Source of the DNA: Streptomyces sp. A1277
Lineage (GTDB): Bacteria > Actinomycetota > Actinomycetes > Streptomycetales > Streptomycetaceae
DNA length: 64,000 bases
Direction of reading: 5' to 3'
NCBI RefSeq assembly: GCF_004795015.1
Contig: NZ_SSBI01000022.1
Location: 1-64,000 of the forward strand
Shown piece by piece: positions 9,832-18,453 of this stretch. Below the pieces are notes generated by a model, which saw only the letters and a list, made by a program, of their open reading frames with translations, was not told the origin of the DNA and ran no database searches. The translations under genes and the position numbers were made by a program. Each line of letters begins with the position of its first letter. Position 1 is the stretch's first letter.

Positions 9832-11106
9832 ATGGCTTCCCGATCACATCGTGCAACCAGCGGACTCGGCGGACCGAGTGGCGGACCCGGCAGCGGGCCC
9901 GGACGCGACCCGGCTTCCGACGGGCGCCTCCGGCGGACGGCGGGCCCCGGCCCCGGCCGGCGGCGTCGGACCACGGGCCGCACCGAAGCGGCCGCGGTGG
10001 CCGCTGCGGCCCGCAGCCGGGCCGACGCGCTCATGGCGGGCGGGTACGGGGGGCGCGTCGCGCGGTGGGGCGTGGGCGCGGCGGTGACGGGCTCTGAGGC
10101 TGCGGGGGCTCCTGGGACTCCCGGGGTTTCTGGGTCTCCTGGGGCGTCTGGGATGTCTGGGACGTCTGGGGCTCCTGGTATGTCCGGGGCTGCGGGGCTG
10201 GTGGTGGGGCCTGAGGTGTCCGCCCCGGGGGGCGCGGGTCCGGCTTCGCCGGTCACGGGCCCGGATGCGGTCCGGGTTCGGGCTCCGGTTCCGGCCCCGA
10301 TTCCGGCTCCTTCGGATTCGGCCGCGGCTTTGGGTCCCGCCTCGGCTTCGGCCCCGGCCTCGGCCCCGGCCTTGGCTTCGGTGGGGCGGTGGGCGACGGC
10401 AGTTCTCGCGGTGCGGGAGCGGTTGCCGATGTGGGTGCAGCTCAGATGCGGCCTGGAGCCGAAGACCCTCGCCGCGCTCGTCGTGATCCTGGTCGCGGCC
10501 GCCGTGTTCGCCGGGATGCACTTCTGGTCCGCCCGCCCCGAGGGTGTACGGGCTCCGGACGTCGTCGGCGAGGCGGGGCACGCGCCCGGCCCGGTGGCGG
10601 AGCCGGACGCGGACATCGGTGCGACCGGCGTGCCCGACCCGTCTCCCGGCCCGGCGGCCGTCGCCGGGGCGGGCGGGCAGATCGTGGTGGACGTGAGCGG
10701 CAAGGTGCGGAACCCGGGGCTGCGCCGACTGCCTTCCGGGGCGCGGGTGGACGATGCGTTGGAGGCGGCGGGCGGGGCGCGCCCCGGGACGGACCTGGCG
10801 GGCCTCAACCGGGCCCGGCTGCTCATGGACGGCGAGCAGATCGTGGTGGGCGCCCCGCCTGCCCCGGTCCCGGCGGCGGGTGCGGGCGGCCCGACGACTG
10901 CCGGGGGCGGCGCCGGGCCGGTGAGCCTGAATACCGCTACGGCCGACCAGCTGGAGGGCCTGCCGGGCGTCGGCCCCGTCCTCGCCCAGCACATCGTCGA
11001 CTACCGCACCCAGCACGGCGGATTCCGGTCCGTCGACGAACTCCGCGAGGTCAACGGGATCGGCGACCGCCGGTTCGCCGATCTGCGCCCCCTGGTGCAG
11101 CCGTGA
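9832..11106 (+). CDS. comEA: ComEA-type DNA-binding protein with collagen-like segment
   Basis: A 424-residue protein, anchored by one transmembrane helix (about residues 215-235, LAALVVILVAAAVFAG). Outside the membrane it has a SLBB domain (about 284-345, IVVDVSGKVRNPGL) and a C-terminal double helix-hairpin-helix (about 364-422, NTATADQLEGLPGVGPVLA) that binds double-stranded DNA. The cytoplasmic N-terminus is unusually long and repetitive: residues 92-122 are ten Gly-X-Y triplets, followed by Ala/Pro repeats. ATG at 9832 is preferred over the one at 9802 (which adds ten poor-looking residues); this is uncertain. The stop overlaps comEC by 4 nt (GTGA). Confidence 0.9.
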   Translation: MASRSHRATSGLGGPSGGPGSGPGRDPASDGRLRRTAGPGPGRRRRTTGRTEAAAVAAAARSRADALMAGGYGGRVARWGVGAAVTGSEAAGAPGTPGVSGSPGASGMSGTSGAPGMSGAAGLVVGPEVSAPGGAGPASPVTGPDAVRVRAPVPAPIPAPSDSAAALGPASASAPASAPALASVGRWATAVLAVRERLPMWVQLRCGLEPKTLAALVVILVAAAVFAGMHFWSARPEGVRAPDVVGEAGHAPGPVAEPDADIGATGVPDPSPGPAAVAGAGGQIVVDVSGKVRNPGLRRLPSGARVDDALEAAGGARPGTDLAGLNRARLLMDGEQIVVGAPPAPVPAAGAGGPTTAGGGAGPVSLNTATADQLEGLPGVGPVLAQHIVDYRTQHGGFRSVDELREVNGIGDRRFADLRPLVQP

Positions 11107-13757
11107 GCACGCAGGACGTCCACGCGGCATCGGGGCTGCGGCTGGGCGTCTCCGACCCGCGCCAGGAGGGCCCGGCCGACCTGCGGCTGCTCGCCCCGGC
11201 AGCGGCGGCCTGGGCCGGTGCCGCGCTCGCCGTGGGCGCCCCCGGGCAGTGGACGGCGATGGGGGTGGTGCTCTGCCTGGGGGCGGCGGTGGTCCTCCTC
11301 GCGGCGCCGGGTCTCTTCGCAGCGCCGGGCCTCCCCCTGTCGCCCCGCGCGGTGGCCGGGCGGGGCGACAACGGCGGACGACGGGACAGCGGAGGCACCG
11401 CGGCCGACGACAACGGCGGACGGGGTGGCCGAGACGGCGCGGGCGGCGGCACGGCTGGCAGCGGCACGGCCGACGGGCGCGTCGCGGCCCGTGGACGTCG
11501 GAGGGTGCGTGCCACGGCCGCCGCGGCGGTGCTGCTCTGCGCGGCGGCCGGGGCGGCCTCCGCGGGGCTGCACGGTGCCGATGTGCGCCGGGGACCGGTG
11601 CCCGGACTGGCCAGGCAGTTCGCGCGGGTCGAGGCGGAGATCACCCTCACCTCCGACGCCCGGCGGACGTACCCCCGGGTGCACGGCGACCACAGCACAC
11701 CCGCCTCCCTGCTCCTGGACGCGGAGGTCTCCCTGCTGACGCGGCCCGGCGGAACGGCCGTGCGGCTGCGCACGCCGGTGCTGGTCATCGTCCCGCCCGG
11801 CGGTGCGACGGCGGCATGGCAGCAGTTGCTCCCCTCCACCCGTCTGCGGATCGCCGGCCGGCTGGCGCCACCGCTGCACAAGGGCGAGCGTGCCGCCGCC
11901 GTGCTGCGGCCCGAGGGCAAGGGCCCGCCCCGCGTGACGGGACCGCCCAGCCTCCTCCAGCGCGCTGCGGGACGGCTGCGCGCCGGACTGCGCCAGGCAA
12001 CCGACGGACTCGGCGCCGACGCACGGGCGTTGCTGCCCGGGCTCGTCGTCGGCGACACCACCCGGGTCACTCCGGAACTGCACGAGGCATTCCGCGCGAC
12101 CGACCTCACTCATCTGATGGCCGTATCCGGGGCGAACCTGGCGATCCTGCTCGTCCTGCTCATCGGGCCGCCCGGCAGGGCGCTGCGGGCCGAACGCGGC
12201 GGACTGGCGCCCAGGCTCGGGATCTCCCTGCGGATGACCGCACTGCTCGGCGGCGGACTCACGCTCGCCTTCGTCCTGGTCTGCCGGCCCGAACCGAGTG
12301 TGCTCAGGGCCGCCGCGTGCGGGCTGATCACGCTGCTCGCCATCGGCACCGGACGGCGCCGGACCCTGATCCCCGCGCTGTGCGCCGCCGTTCTGCTGCT
12401 GGTGCTCTACGACCCGTGGCTGGCGCGCAGTTACGGCTTCGTCCTGTCGGTACTTGCCACCGGCGCGCTCCTGACCCTCGCCCCGCGGTGGAGCGAGGCG
12501 CTGCAACGGCGCCGGGTGCCGCCGCGCCTGGCGGAGGCGCTGGCCGCCGCGGCCGCCGCGCAGGCGGTGTGCGCGCCCGTCGTGGTGCTGCTCGCCTCCC
12601 GGGTGAGCCTGGTGGCGATCCCGTGCAACCTGCTCGCCGAGTTCGCGGTGGCGCCGGCCACGGTGCTCGGGTTCGCCACGCTGGCCCTGGCACCGGTGGC
12701 GATGCCTGCGGCCGTGCTGCTCGCCCGGGTGGCCGGATGGCCGGCCGGGTGGATCGCCTCGGTGGCCAGGACCGGAGCGGCGCTTCCGGGTGCGGAGACC
12801 CACTGGCCCGACGGCCTGTCCGGCGCCGCGCTGCTCGCCGCGCTGACCCTGGTGCTCGTGCCCGCCGCCCGGTGGGTGGGGCGCCGGCCCTGGATCTGCG
12901 GGGCCGCCGCGCTGCTGCTGGTGCTCGTCGTGCTCCGACCGGTGCCGCTGACCCGGGTACTGACCGGATGGCCGCCGCCCGGCTGGGTGTTCGCTATGTG
13001 CGACGTCGGGCAGGGCGACGCGCTGGTGCTCGCCGCCGGGCGCGGTGCGGGCGTGGTGGTCGATACGGGCCCCGACCCCCGGCTCGCCGACCGTTGCCTG
13101 CGCGAACTGGGCGTCAGCCGCGTCCCGTTGCTCCTGCTCACCCATTTCCACGCCGACCATGTCCGGGGCCTGCCCGGCGTGCTGCGGGGCAGAGCGGTGG
13201 GCGCGATCCAGACGACGAGCCTGGACGACCCGCCGGAGCAGGCCGCCTTCGTACGGAGAACGGCGGCCGAGGCGCGTATTCCCGTGATGCGGGTCGCCCC
13301 CGGTGAACGGCGGCGGATCGGGGCGCTCGACTGGCAGGTGCTGTGGCCGCCGGGCGAGGCGGGTACGGGCCCGGCGGCCGGCCCCGTACCGCAGGACCCG
13401 AACGACGCCAGCGTCACCCTGTTCGTGCGGGCCGGAGGGCTCACCCTGCTGCTGCCCGGGGACCTGGAGCCCCCCGCCCAGCAGGCGCTGCTGCGCAGCC
13501 ATCCGGGGCTGCCCGGGGTGGACGTGCTCAAGGTCGCCCACCACGGCTCCGCTCACCAGGACAGTGCCCTGCTGCACGCCGCCAGGCCCAGGTTCGCGCT
13601 GGTGAGCGTGGGCCGGGACAACCCGTACGGACATCCGGCACCCCGGACGCTCGACGCGCTCACGGCGCAGGGGGCGGTGGTGCTACGGACCGACCAGGAC
13701 GGGGCGATCGCGGTGACGGGCACGGGGAGCCGGCTGCGTGCGGTGGGGCGGTCATGA
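11103..13757 (+). CDS. comEC: ComEC/Rec2-type DNA channel protein
   Basis: An 884-residue polytopic membrane protein. The N-terminal region has a Gly/Arg/Asp-rich insert at about residues 80-130. The competence domain (DLTHLMAVSGANLAILL at about 335, then 8-10 hydrophobic helices to about 620) is predicted to form the channel for single-stranded DNA. The C-terminal metallo-beta-lactamase domain has HFHADH at about 680 and VAHHGSAHQDSALL at about 810. GTG at 11103 overlaps the comEA stop. Whether this pair supports natural transformation in Streptomyces is not known from sequence. Confidence 0.92.
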   Translation: MSTQDVHAASGLRLGVSDPRQEGPADLRLLAPAAAAWAGAALAVGAPGQWTAMGVVLCLGAAVVLLAAPGLFAAPGLPLSPRAVAGRGDNGGRRDSGGTAADDNGGRGGRDGAGGGTAGSGTADGRVAARGRRRVRATAAAAVLLCAAAGAASAGLHGADVRRGPVPGLARQFARVEAEITLTSDARRTYPRVHGDHSTPASLLLDAEVSLLTRPGGTAVRLRTPVLVIVPPGGATAAWQQLLPSTRLRIAGRLAPPLHKGERAAAVLRPEGKGPPRVTGPPSLLQRAAGRLRAGLRQATDGLGADARALLPGLVVGDTTRVTPELHEAFRATDLTHLMAVSGANLAILLVLLIGPPGRALRAERGGLAPRLGISLRMTALLGGGLTLAFVLVCRPEPSVLRAAACGLITLLAIGTGRRRTLIPALCAAVLLLVLYDPWLARSYGFVLSVLATGALLTLAPRWSEALQRRRVPPRLAEALAAAAAAQAVCAPVVVLLASRVSLVAIPCNLLAEFAVAPATVLGFATLALAPVAMPAAVLLARVAGWPAGWIASVARTGAALPGAETHWPDGLSGAALLAALTLVLVPAARWVGRRPWICGAAALLLVLVVLRPVPLTRVLTGWPPPGWVFAMCDVGQGDALVLAAGRGAGVVVDTGPDPRLADRCLRELGVSRVPLLLLTHFHADHVRGLPGVLRGRAVGAIQTTSLDDPPEQAAFVRRTAAEARIPVMRVAPGERRRIGALDWQVLWPPGEAGTGPAAGPVPQDPNDASVTLFVRAGGLTLLLPGDLEPPAQQALLRSHPGLPGVDVLKVAHHGSAHQDSALLHAARPRFALVSVGRDNPYGHPAPRTLDALTAQGAVVLRTDQDGAIAVTGTGSRLRAVGRS

Positions 13758-13908
13758 GGGCCTACGCATCCCGGTGGAAGGAGCCATGGGCTGCTCCCCG
13801 GTGGGCGGAGTCGCCGGCCGCGCCCGTCGCCCCGGGTTCGCGGGGCCGGGCCCGGGGCGCGCGGCTCCTGCCCCTGAGCTCGCCGCCTCGGACCCGGGGC
13901 GCTCGGCC

Positions 13909-14364
13909 TCAGACCAGCCAGCGGCCGTCGGTCATCAGGTCGCGGCCGGGCTGCTCGTTGGACTCCCGCCACGCCCTGACCGCGTACGGGGTGAAGCGGA
14001 GGCACACCCAGGCGGAGCGCCCCCGCAGGTCCCAGTCGAACTTCTTGGCGAAGGCATCGCCCGGTGCCATCGGGAAGTCCGAGCCCTCCACCACCTCGGC
14101 CGTCGCCTCGATCATGACCACATCGCGGGTGTGGCCCAGCGCGATCTGCGCCCGGCCGTTGGACGTCACGTTGGACGCCGTCGGGTTGGTGCGCCGGGTG
14201 GCCATCAGCAGGGCCTCCCCGTCCCACACGAACCACAGCGGCACCAGGGTCGGAACGCCATCGGCCGAGGCCGTCGACACCCAGGCGTCCTTGTCCTTCT
14301 CCAGGCGATCGAGTACATCCCGCTTGCGCTGTTCCCTGCTGCGGGCCGGTTCCGGGCGGGTCAT
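13909..14364 (-). CDS. PPOX-class (pyridoxamine oxidase-like) F420/flavin-dependent enzyme
   Basis: A 151-residue split-barrel protein. The block DAWVSTASADGVPTLVPLWF and the following LMATRRTNPTASNV are typical of the actinobacterial PPOX/FDOR families, which use F420 or FMN to reduce small substrates. The substrate is unknown. ATG at 14364 is preferred to GTG at 14373 because a -10-like TAGCGT (minus strand, 14372-14377) lies 7 nt upstream, pointing to a leaderless transcript. It is divergent from the NAT gene across about 110 bp. Confidence 0.85.
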   Translation of the reverse strand: MTRPEPARSREQRKRDVLDRLEKDKDAWVSTASADGVPTLVPLWFVWDGEALLMATRRTNPTASNVTSNGRAQIALGHTRDVVMIEATAEVVEGSDFPMAPGDAFAKKFDWDLRGRSAWVCLRFTPYAVRAWRESNEQPGRDLMTDGRWLV

Positions 14365-14475
14365 GCCGCGCACGCTAGCCGGTGCGCAGGGGCCGCGTCA
14401 CCAATCTGTCCGACCAACACACTCAGGACCAGTGGCTCATGGCGCGGTGCCTCTGCGCCGGAACAGACTGGGCCC

Positions 14476-15288
14476 ATGGACCCGCACCTGCCGCAGACCG
14501 TCGACGCCTACCTGGAACGCATCGGCGCGGTCAGACCCGCCCGCCCCGATGCCCCGGCCCTGCGCGAACTGCAACTGCGCCACCTGCTCACCGTGCCCTT
14601 CGAGAACCTCTCGATCCATCTCGGCGAGGACATCGTGCTGGAGGAGGAACCGCTCCTGGACAAGATCGTGGCCGGCCGGCGCGGCGGCTTCTGCTACGAA
14701 CTCAACGGCGCCTTCGCCGTACTGCTGCGGGCGCTCGGTTTCCGCGTCACCCTGCTCCAGGCGCGGGTCCACGGGGACGGTGGCCGGCTCGGCATCCCGT
14801 ACGACCACATGGCGCTGCGCGTGGAGACGGACGACGGGACCGGGCCGTGGCTCGCCGATGTCGGATTCGGCGACCACGCCCGGCATCCGCTCGCACTCGC
14901 CGACCGTACGGACCAGCAGGACCCGGGCGGCGTCTTCCGGATCGCGCCCGTTCCGGCCGGGGGAGGCGAGGACTTCGGCGACCTCGATGTGCTGTGCGAC
15001 GGCGAGCCCCGGCTCCGCCTGGACCCGCGGCCCCGGGTGCCGGCCGACTTCCGGGCCGGCGCCTGGTACCACCGCACCTCACCCGACTCCCACTTCACCC
15101 GCGCCCCGGTCTGCTCGCGCTGCACGGACGACGGCCGGATCACGCTCACCGGGCGCAAGCTGCTCACGACGGCGGGCGCCGAGCGGCGCGAGACGCCGCT
15201 GGAGAGCGACGACGAGGTGCTGGCCGCCTATCGCGAGCACTTCGGGGTGCACTTGGACCGACTGCCCGTCAAATCGGACCTTCGGTAA
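14476..15288 (+). CDS. nat: Arylamine N-acetyltransferase
   Basis: A 270-residue NAT that moves acetyl groups from acetyl-CoA to arylamines or hydrazines. The Cys-His-Asp triad is visible: C73 in RRGGFCYELNG, H111 in YDHMALRV, D128 in LADVGFGD. Length is normal. ATG at 14476 has a -10-like CAGACT (14464-14469) 6 nt upstream and no ribosome binding site. NAT-fold enzymes also act in polyketide ring closure, but no such cluster is nearby, so a stand-alone detoxifying enzyme is more likely. Confidence 0.93.
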   Translation: MDPHLPQTVDAYLERIGAVRPARPDAPALRELQLRHLLTVPFENLSIHLGEDIVLEEEPLLDKIVAGRRGGFCYELNGAFAVLLRALGFRVTLLQARVHGDGGRLGIPYDHMALRVETDDGTGPWLADVGFGDHARHPLALADRTDQQDPGGVFRIAPVPAGGGEDFGDLDVLCDGEPRLRLDPRPRVPADFRAGAWYHRTSPDSHFTRAPVCSRCTDDGRITLTGRKLLTTAGAERRETPLESDDEVLAAYREHFGVHLDRLPVKSDLR

Positions 15289-15434
15289 CACCTGCGCCCA
15301 AGCCACTGCGAGATGCTCTGTTTGCCTCGAACGCACCAAGGGTGGTCGAATGCATACTCGTCGGCGGGCCGCTGCTCCGACAACGACGTCTGCCCTTCGG
15401 CCCGAGGTGAAAGCGCGCCCGGGAGTGTGTGGAG

Positions 15435-16319
15435 ATGTTCGGCCGTTGGTTCGGAAACAAAACTGCGACGGGCGCCGCGCGCGGCAACGCCCTTGCCGGA
15501 CTGGTGGTACCGGACTCGGCGGGTGTCCTCAGCTGCCGGGTGCTCGACCCGGTCAACGAGGCGGTGCCGCAGGCCGAGTTCGTACTGTCGGACCGGGCGG
15601 GACGCAAGGTGGTCGGGGGCGAGACGGACCCGTACGGCAGTGTGTTCGCCACGGTGCCGGCGGGGGAGTACCGGCTTGCCCTCACGGCGGAGGGGTTCAC
15701 TCCGTTCCACGGTTCGGCCACGGTCACCGAGGGCGGTCACGCGAGCCTGGGCGATGTGACCCTCCAGGTCTCCGCGCCGCCGCAGCTGCCCGAGCCGGGC
15801 GACTGGGAGATCGAGCCGACGCACTCGCAGATCGGCTTCACCGCCCGCCACATCGGGATGGCCCGCATCCACGGACGGTTCAACACCTTCGCGGGCGCGG
15901 TGCGGATCTCCGACCGCATGGAGGACTCGGCGATGCACGTGATCATCGACGCCGCGTCGATCGACACCAACGTCCAGATGCGCGACGACCACCTGCGCTC
16001 CAGCGACTTCCTGGACGTCGGCCGCTACCCGACGCTGGAGTTCTACAGCGACCGCTTCGTGCACCGGGGCGGGACCCGCTGGGGCGTGAGCGGGGCGCTG
16101 ACCCTGCACGGCGTGAGCCGTACGGTGACGCTGGACACCCAGTACCTCGGCCTGGGGAACGGGCTGGAGGGCGAGACCAGGGCGGCCTGCCGCGCCACCA
16201 CCCAGCTGCACCGCGAGGACTTCACGCTGACCTGGCAGACGATGCTGGCCCGTGGCATCGCCGTGGTCGGCCCCAGCATCTCCATCGACATGGACATCCA
16301 GATCGTGCCGAAGGGCTGA
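15435..16319 (+). CDS. YceI-family protein with N-terminal carboxypeptidase-regulatory-like domain
   Basis: A 294-residue protein in two parts. Residues about 20-112 form a CarboxypepD-regulatory-like beta domain (RVLDPVNEAVPQAEFVLSD… GEYRLALTAEGF). Residues about 118-294 are a YceI lipocalin-like barrel (WEIEPTHSQIGFTARHIGMARIHG, then the GVSGALTLHGVSRTV block); YceI proteins bind polyisoprenoids. There is no signal peptide, so it is probably cytoplasmic. ATG at 15435 is 9 nt from GGGAG (15421-15425); GTG at 15429 is the alternative. Confidence 0.85.
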   Translation: MFGRWFGNKTATGAARGNALAGLVVPDSAGVLSCRVLDPVNEAVPQAEFVLSDRAGRKVVGGETDPYGSVFATVPAGEYRLALTAEGFTPFHGSATVTEGGHASLGDVTLQVSAPPQLPEPGDWEIEPTHSQIGFTARHIGMARIHGRFNTFAGAVRISDRMEDSAMHVIIDAASIDTNVQMRDDHLRSSDFLDVGRYPTLEFYSDRFVHRGGTRWGVSGALTLHGVSRTVTLDTQYLGLGNGLEGETRAACRATTQLHREDFTLTWQTMLARGIAVVGPSISIDMDIQIVPKG

Positions 16320-16336
16320 CCTGCGGGGCGGTCGGG

Positions 16337-16582
16337 CTACGGCGCCTCCAGCCATCCCTCGTACTCCGCGGCGAACGCGTCGAGCGCCGCGGAGTCCAGC
16401 CGGCGGTCCGGGTCCTCCACGACCACCAGCCACTGGGCGTCCTCGGCGTCGTCCTCGCCGGCCAGCGCATCGCGTACGAGCTGCGGCTCCTCGGCGACCC
16501 CGAAGCGGTCGGCGAGCGCGTCCGCCACCTCCTGGGCGGCGTCGCGGTCGGGCAGCACCAGTACGTGTCTCTCATCGCTCAC
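16337..16582 (-). CDS. Conserved hypothetical protein next to holA
   Basis: An 81-residue acidic protein (SDERHVLVLPDRDAAQEV…), rich in Asp/Glu/Ala. No family is recognised. GTG at 16582 is chosen over an upstream start at 16627 because a -10-like GAGAAT (minus strand, 16589-16594) lies 6 nt before it. It is convergent with the YceI gene (17 bp apart) and divergent from holA. Confidence 0.7.
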   Translation of the reverse strand: MSDERHVLVLPDRDAAQEVADALADRFGVAEEPQLVRDALAGEDDAEDAQWLVVVEDPDRRLDSAALDAFAAEYEGWLEAP

Positions 16583-16665
16583 CCGTCCATTCTCGGGTAC
16601 GGGGCGAAGCGCGGTGGACCCGGCCACGACCGGGCTGTCAGTGGCCCGTGGGATGCTGGACGGCG

Positions 16666-17661
16666 ATGGCCACCAGAAGGAATTCCACCGACGACCCGCT
16701 CGCCCCGCTCACGCTCGCCGTGGGGCAGGAGGACCTGCTCCTGGACCGCGCCGTGCAGCAGGTGGTGGCGGCCGCGCGCGCCGCCGACGCCGACACGGAC
16801 GTCCGCGACCTCACCCCCGACCAGCTCCAGCCGGGCACGCTGGCGGAGCTGACGAGCCCCTCGCTGTTCGCCGAGCGCAAGGTCGTGGTCGTGCGCAACG
16901 CGCAGGATCTCGCCGCCGACACGGTCAAGGACGTCAAGAAGTACCTCGACGACCCGGTCGAGGAGATCACCCTCGTCCTGCTGCACGCGGGCGGCGCCAA
17001 GGGCAAGGGGCTGCTCGACGCGGCCCGCAAGGCGGGGGCCCGTGAAGTGGCGTGCCCGAAGACGACGAAGCCGGCCGAGCGGCTCTCCTTCGTGCGCGGT
17101 GAGTTCCGTGCGCTGGGGCGCTCCGCGACGCCCGAGGCGTGCCAGGCGCTGGTCGACTCCATCGGCAGCGATCTGCGGGAGCTGGCGAGCGCGGTGTCGC
17201 AGCTGGTCGCGGATGTCGAGGGCACGATCGACGAGGCGGTCGTCGGGCGCTACTACACGGGGCGGGCGGAGGCGTCGAGCTTCACGGTCGCCGACCGGGC
17301 GGTCGAGGGGCGGGCGGCGGAGGCCCTGGAGGCCCTGCGCTGGTCGCTGTCGACCGGGGTGGCCCCCGTCCTGATCACCAGCGCGCTCGCGCAGGGCGTA
17401 CGGGCGATCGGCAAGCTCTCGTCGGCGCGCGGGGGGCGGCCGGCGGACCTTGCGCGCGAGCTGGGCATGCCGCCGTGGAAGATCGACCGGGTGCGCCAGC
17501 AGATGCGGGGCTGGACGCCGGACGGGGTCGCGGTGGCGTTGCGGGCGGTCGCGGACGCGGATGCGGGGGTCAAGGGGGGCGGGGACGATCCCGAGTACGC
17601 GTTGGAGAAGGCGGTGGTTGCGGTGGCGGGCGCCGCGCGTGGCGCGCGGAGCGCGCGGTAG
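16666..17661 (+). CDS. holA: DNA polymerase III subunit delta
   Basis: A 331-residue HolA-type clamp-loader subunit that opens the beta sliding clamp. The N-terminal AAA+-like domain begins LTLAVGQEDLLLDRAVQQVV and lacks a Walker A motif, as expected for delta. The C-terminal collar domain contains LIYT-type helices ending WKIDRVRQQMRGW. ATG at 16666 has a -10-like GATGCT (16652-16657) 8 nt upstream. It converges on rpsT across a 297-bp gap. Confidence 0.93.
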   Translation: MATRRNSTDDPLAPLTLAVGQEDLLLDRAVQQVVAAARAADADTDVRDLTPDQLQPGTLAELTSPSLFAERKVVVVRNAQDLAADTVKDVKKYLDDPVEEITLVLLHAGGAKGKGLLDAARKAGAREVACPKTTKPAERLSFVRGEFRALGRSATPEACQALVDSIGSDLRELASAVSQLVADVEGTIDEAVVGRYYTGRAEASSFTVADRAVEGRAAEALEALRWSLSTGVAPVLITSALAQGVRAIGKLSSARGGRPADLARELGMPPWKIDRVRQQMRGWTPDGVAVALRAVADADAGVKGGGDDPEYALEKAVVAVAGAARGARSAR

Positions 17662-17690
17662 CGGTGCGGTGGGGTGGCCGGCTGACCGCG

Positions 17691-17759
17691 GTGTCCTCAA
17701 GCGCCGGACGGGCTTGAACTTGCCGTTCAGGTGTCCTCAAGCGCCGGGCGGGCTGGTTG
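17691..17759 (+). repeat. Two copies of a dispersed intergenic repeat
   Basis: Copy 1 (17691-17718) and copy 2 (17731-17759) share GTGTCCTCAAGCGCCGG followed by an RCGGGCT core. A third copy lies at 35955-35988. All three sit in intergenic DNA just after genes. The rest of the 297-bp holA-rpsT gap holds the terminator at 17795 and a small GGGTGC/GCACCC hairpin at 17848-17862. Confidence 0.75.
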
Positions 17760-17794
17760 TGGCCGGGGCGGGTCATCCGTGTGCCTCCATGCCG

Positions 17795-17835
17795 AAGGCC
17801 CCGGCCGGTCCCTGGGGAAGGGACCGGGCGGGGCC
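17795..17835 (-). terminator. Terminator of rpsT (possibly bidirectional)
   Basis: An 18-bp stem with one mismatch (17795-17812 pairs with 17818-17835) around a 5-nt GGGGA-type loop, in the gap between the convergent holA and rpsT. Confidence 0.8.
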
Positions 17836-17958
17836 TCGGGATGAGAATGGGTGCGTCGCACCCGCGTGGCGAACGCAGGTTCGGTGTGCGGCGCGGGTGC
17901 CGGGCAGGAGCGGGAGAGAGGGCCCGCTTGGTCCGTTCCGGCGGTTACATCAGAATGC

Positions 17959-18225
17959 TCAGCCCTGAAGGGTGGCAGCCTTGGCAGCCAGCGCCGACTT
18001 CTTGTTGGCGGCGGAGTTCTTGTGGATGACACCCTTCGAGACGGCCTTGTCGAGGGCGCGCGAAGCGTCGCGAACGGCCACGGTGGCCTTCTCGACGTCG
18101 CCCGCGACAACGGCCTCACGGGCCTTGCGGATCGCGGTCTTGAGCGACGACTTGACGGCCTTGTTGCGCAGGCGCGCCTTCTCGTTCGTCTTGTTCCGCT
18201 TGATCTGGGACTTGATGTTCGCCAC
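17959..18225 (-). CDS. rpsT: 30S ribosomal protein S20
   Basis: An 88-residue basic protein (MANIKSQIKRNKTNEKARLRN…) with the long helical, Lys/Arg/Ala-rich sequence of S20, which binds 16S rRNA early in 30S assembly. Length is typical. AAAGGCTCTTT-type sequence precedes the ATG. It is divergent from lepA, as in other Streptomyces. Confidence 0.97.
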   Translation of the reverse strand: MANIKSQIKRNKTNEKARLRNKAVKSSLKTAIRKAREAVVAGDVEKATVAVRDASRALDKAVSKGVIHKNSAANKKSALAAKAATLQG

Positions 18226-18453
18226 GAAAGAGCCTTTTCAGGTTCGTTGGATCTTCTGGGTGTGTCCGCGGGGCCCAAAAGCCACGGGGCACAGCTGTCC
18301 ACGGTAGCAGGAGCGGTCCGACCGGCCCAAACCGGTCGCTGCCCCGCAGGCGTGGGACGATGGAAGCTACGTACAGATCCGCCCCCCCGATCCGCCCCGA
18401 CCCGACATCGACCCGAGACACGGCGTTCGGCGTCTCAAGAATCAGGACCCTGC

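Noticed and set aside
10389..13757. A longer version of ComEC starting inside comEA
   Set aside because: The extra 238 codons read in another frame of comEA and are Gly/Arg low complexity; GTG at 11103 with a 4-nt overlap is the natural start.
17848..17862. GGGTGCGTCGCACCC hairpin as a second rpsT terminator
   Set aside because: Only 6 bp with a 3-nt loop; the 18-bp hairpin nearby is a sufficient terminator.
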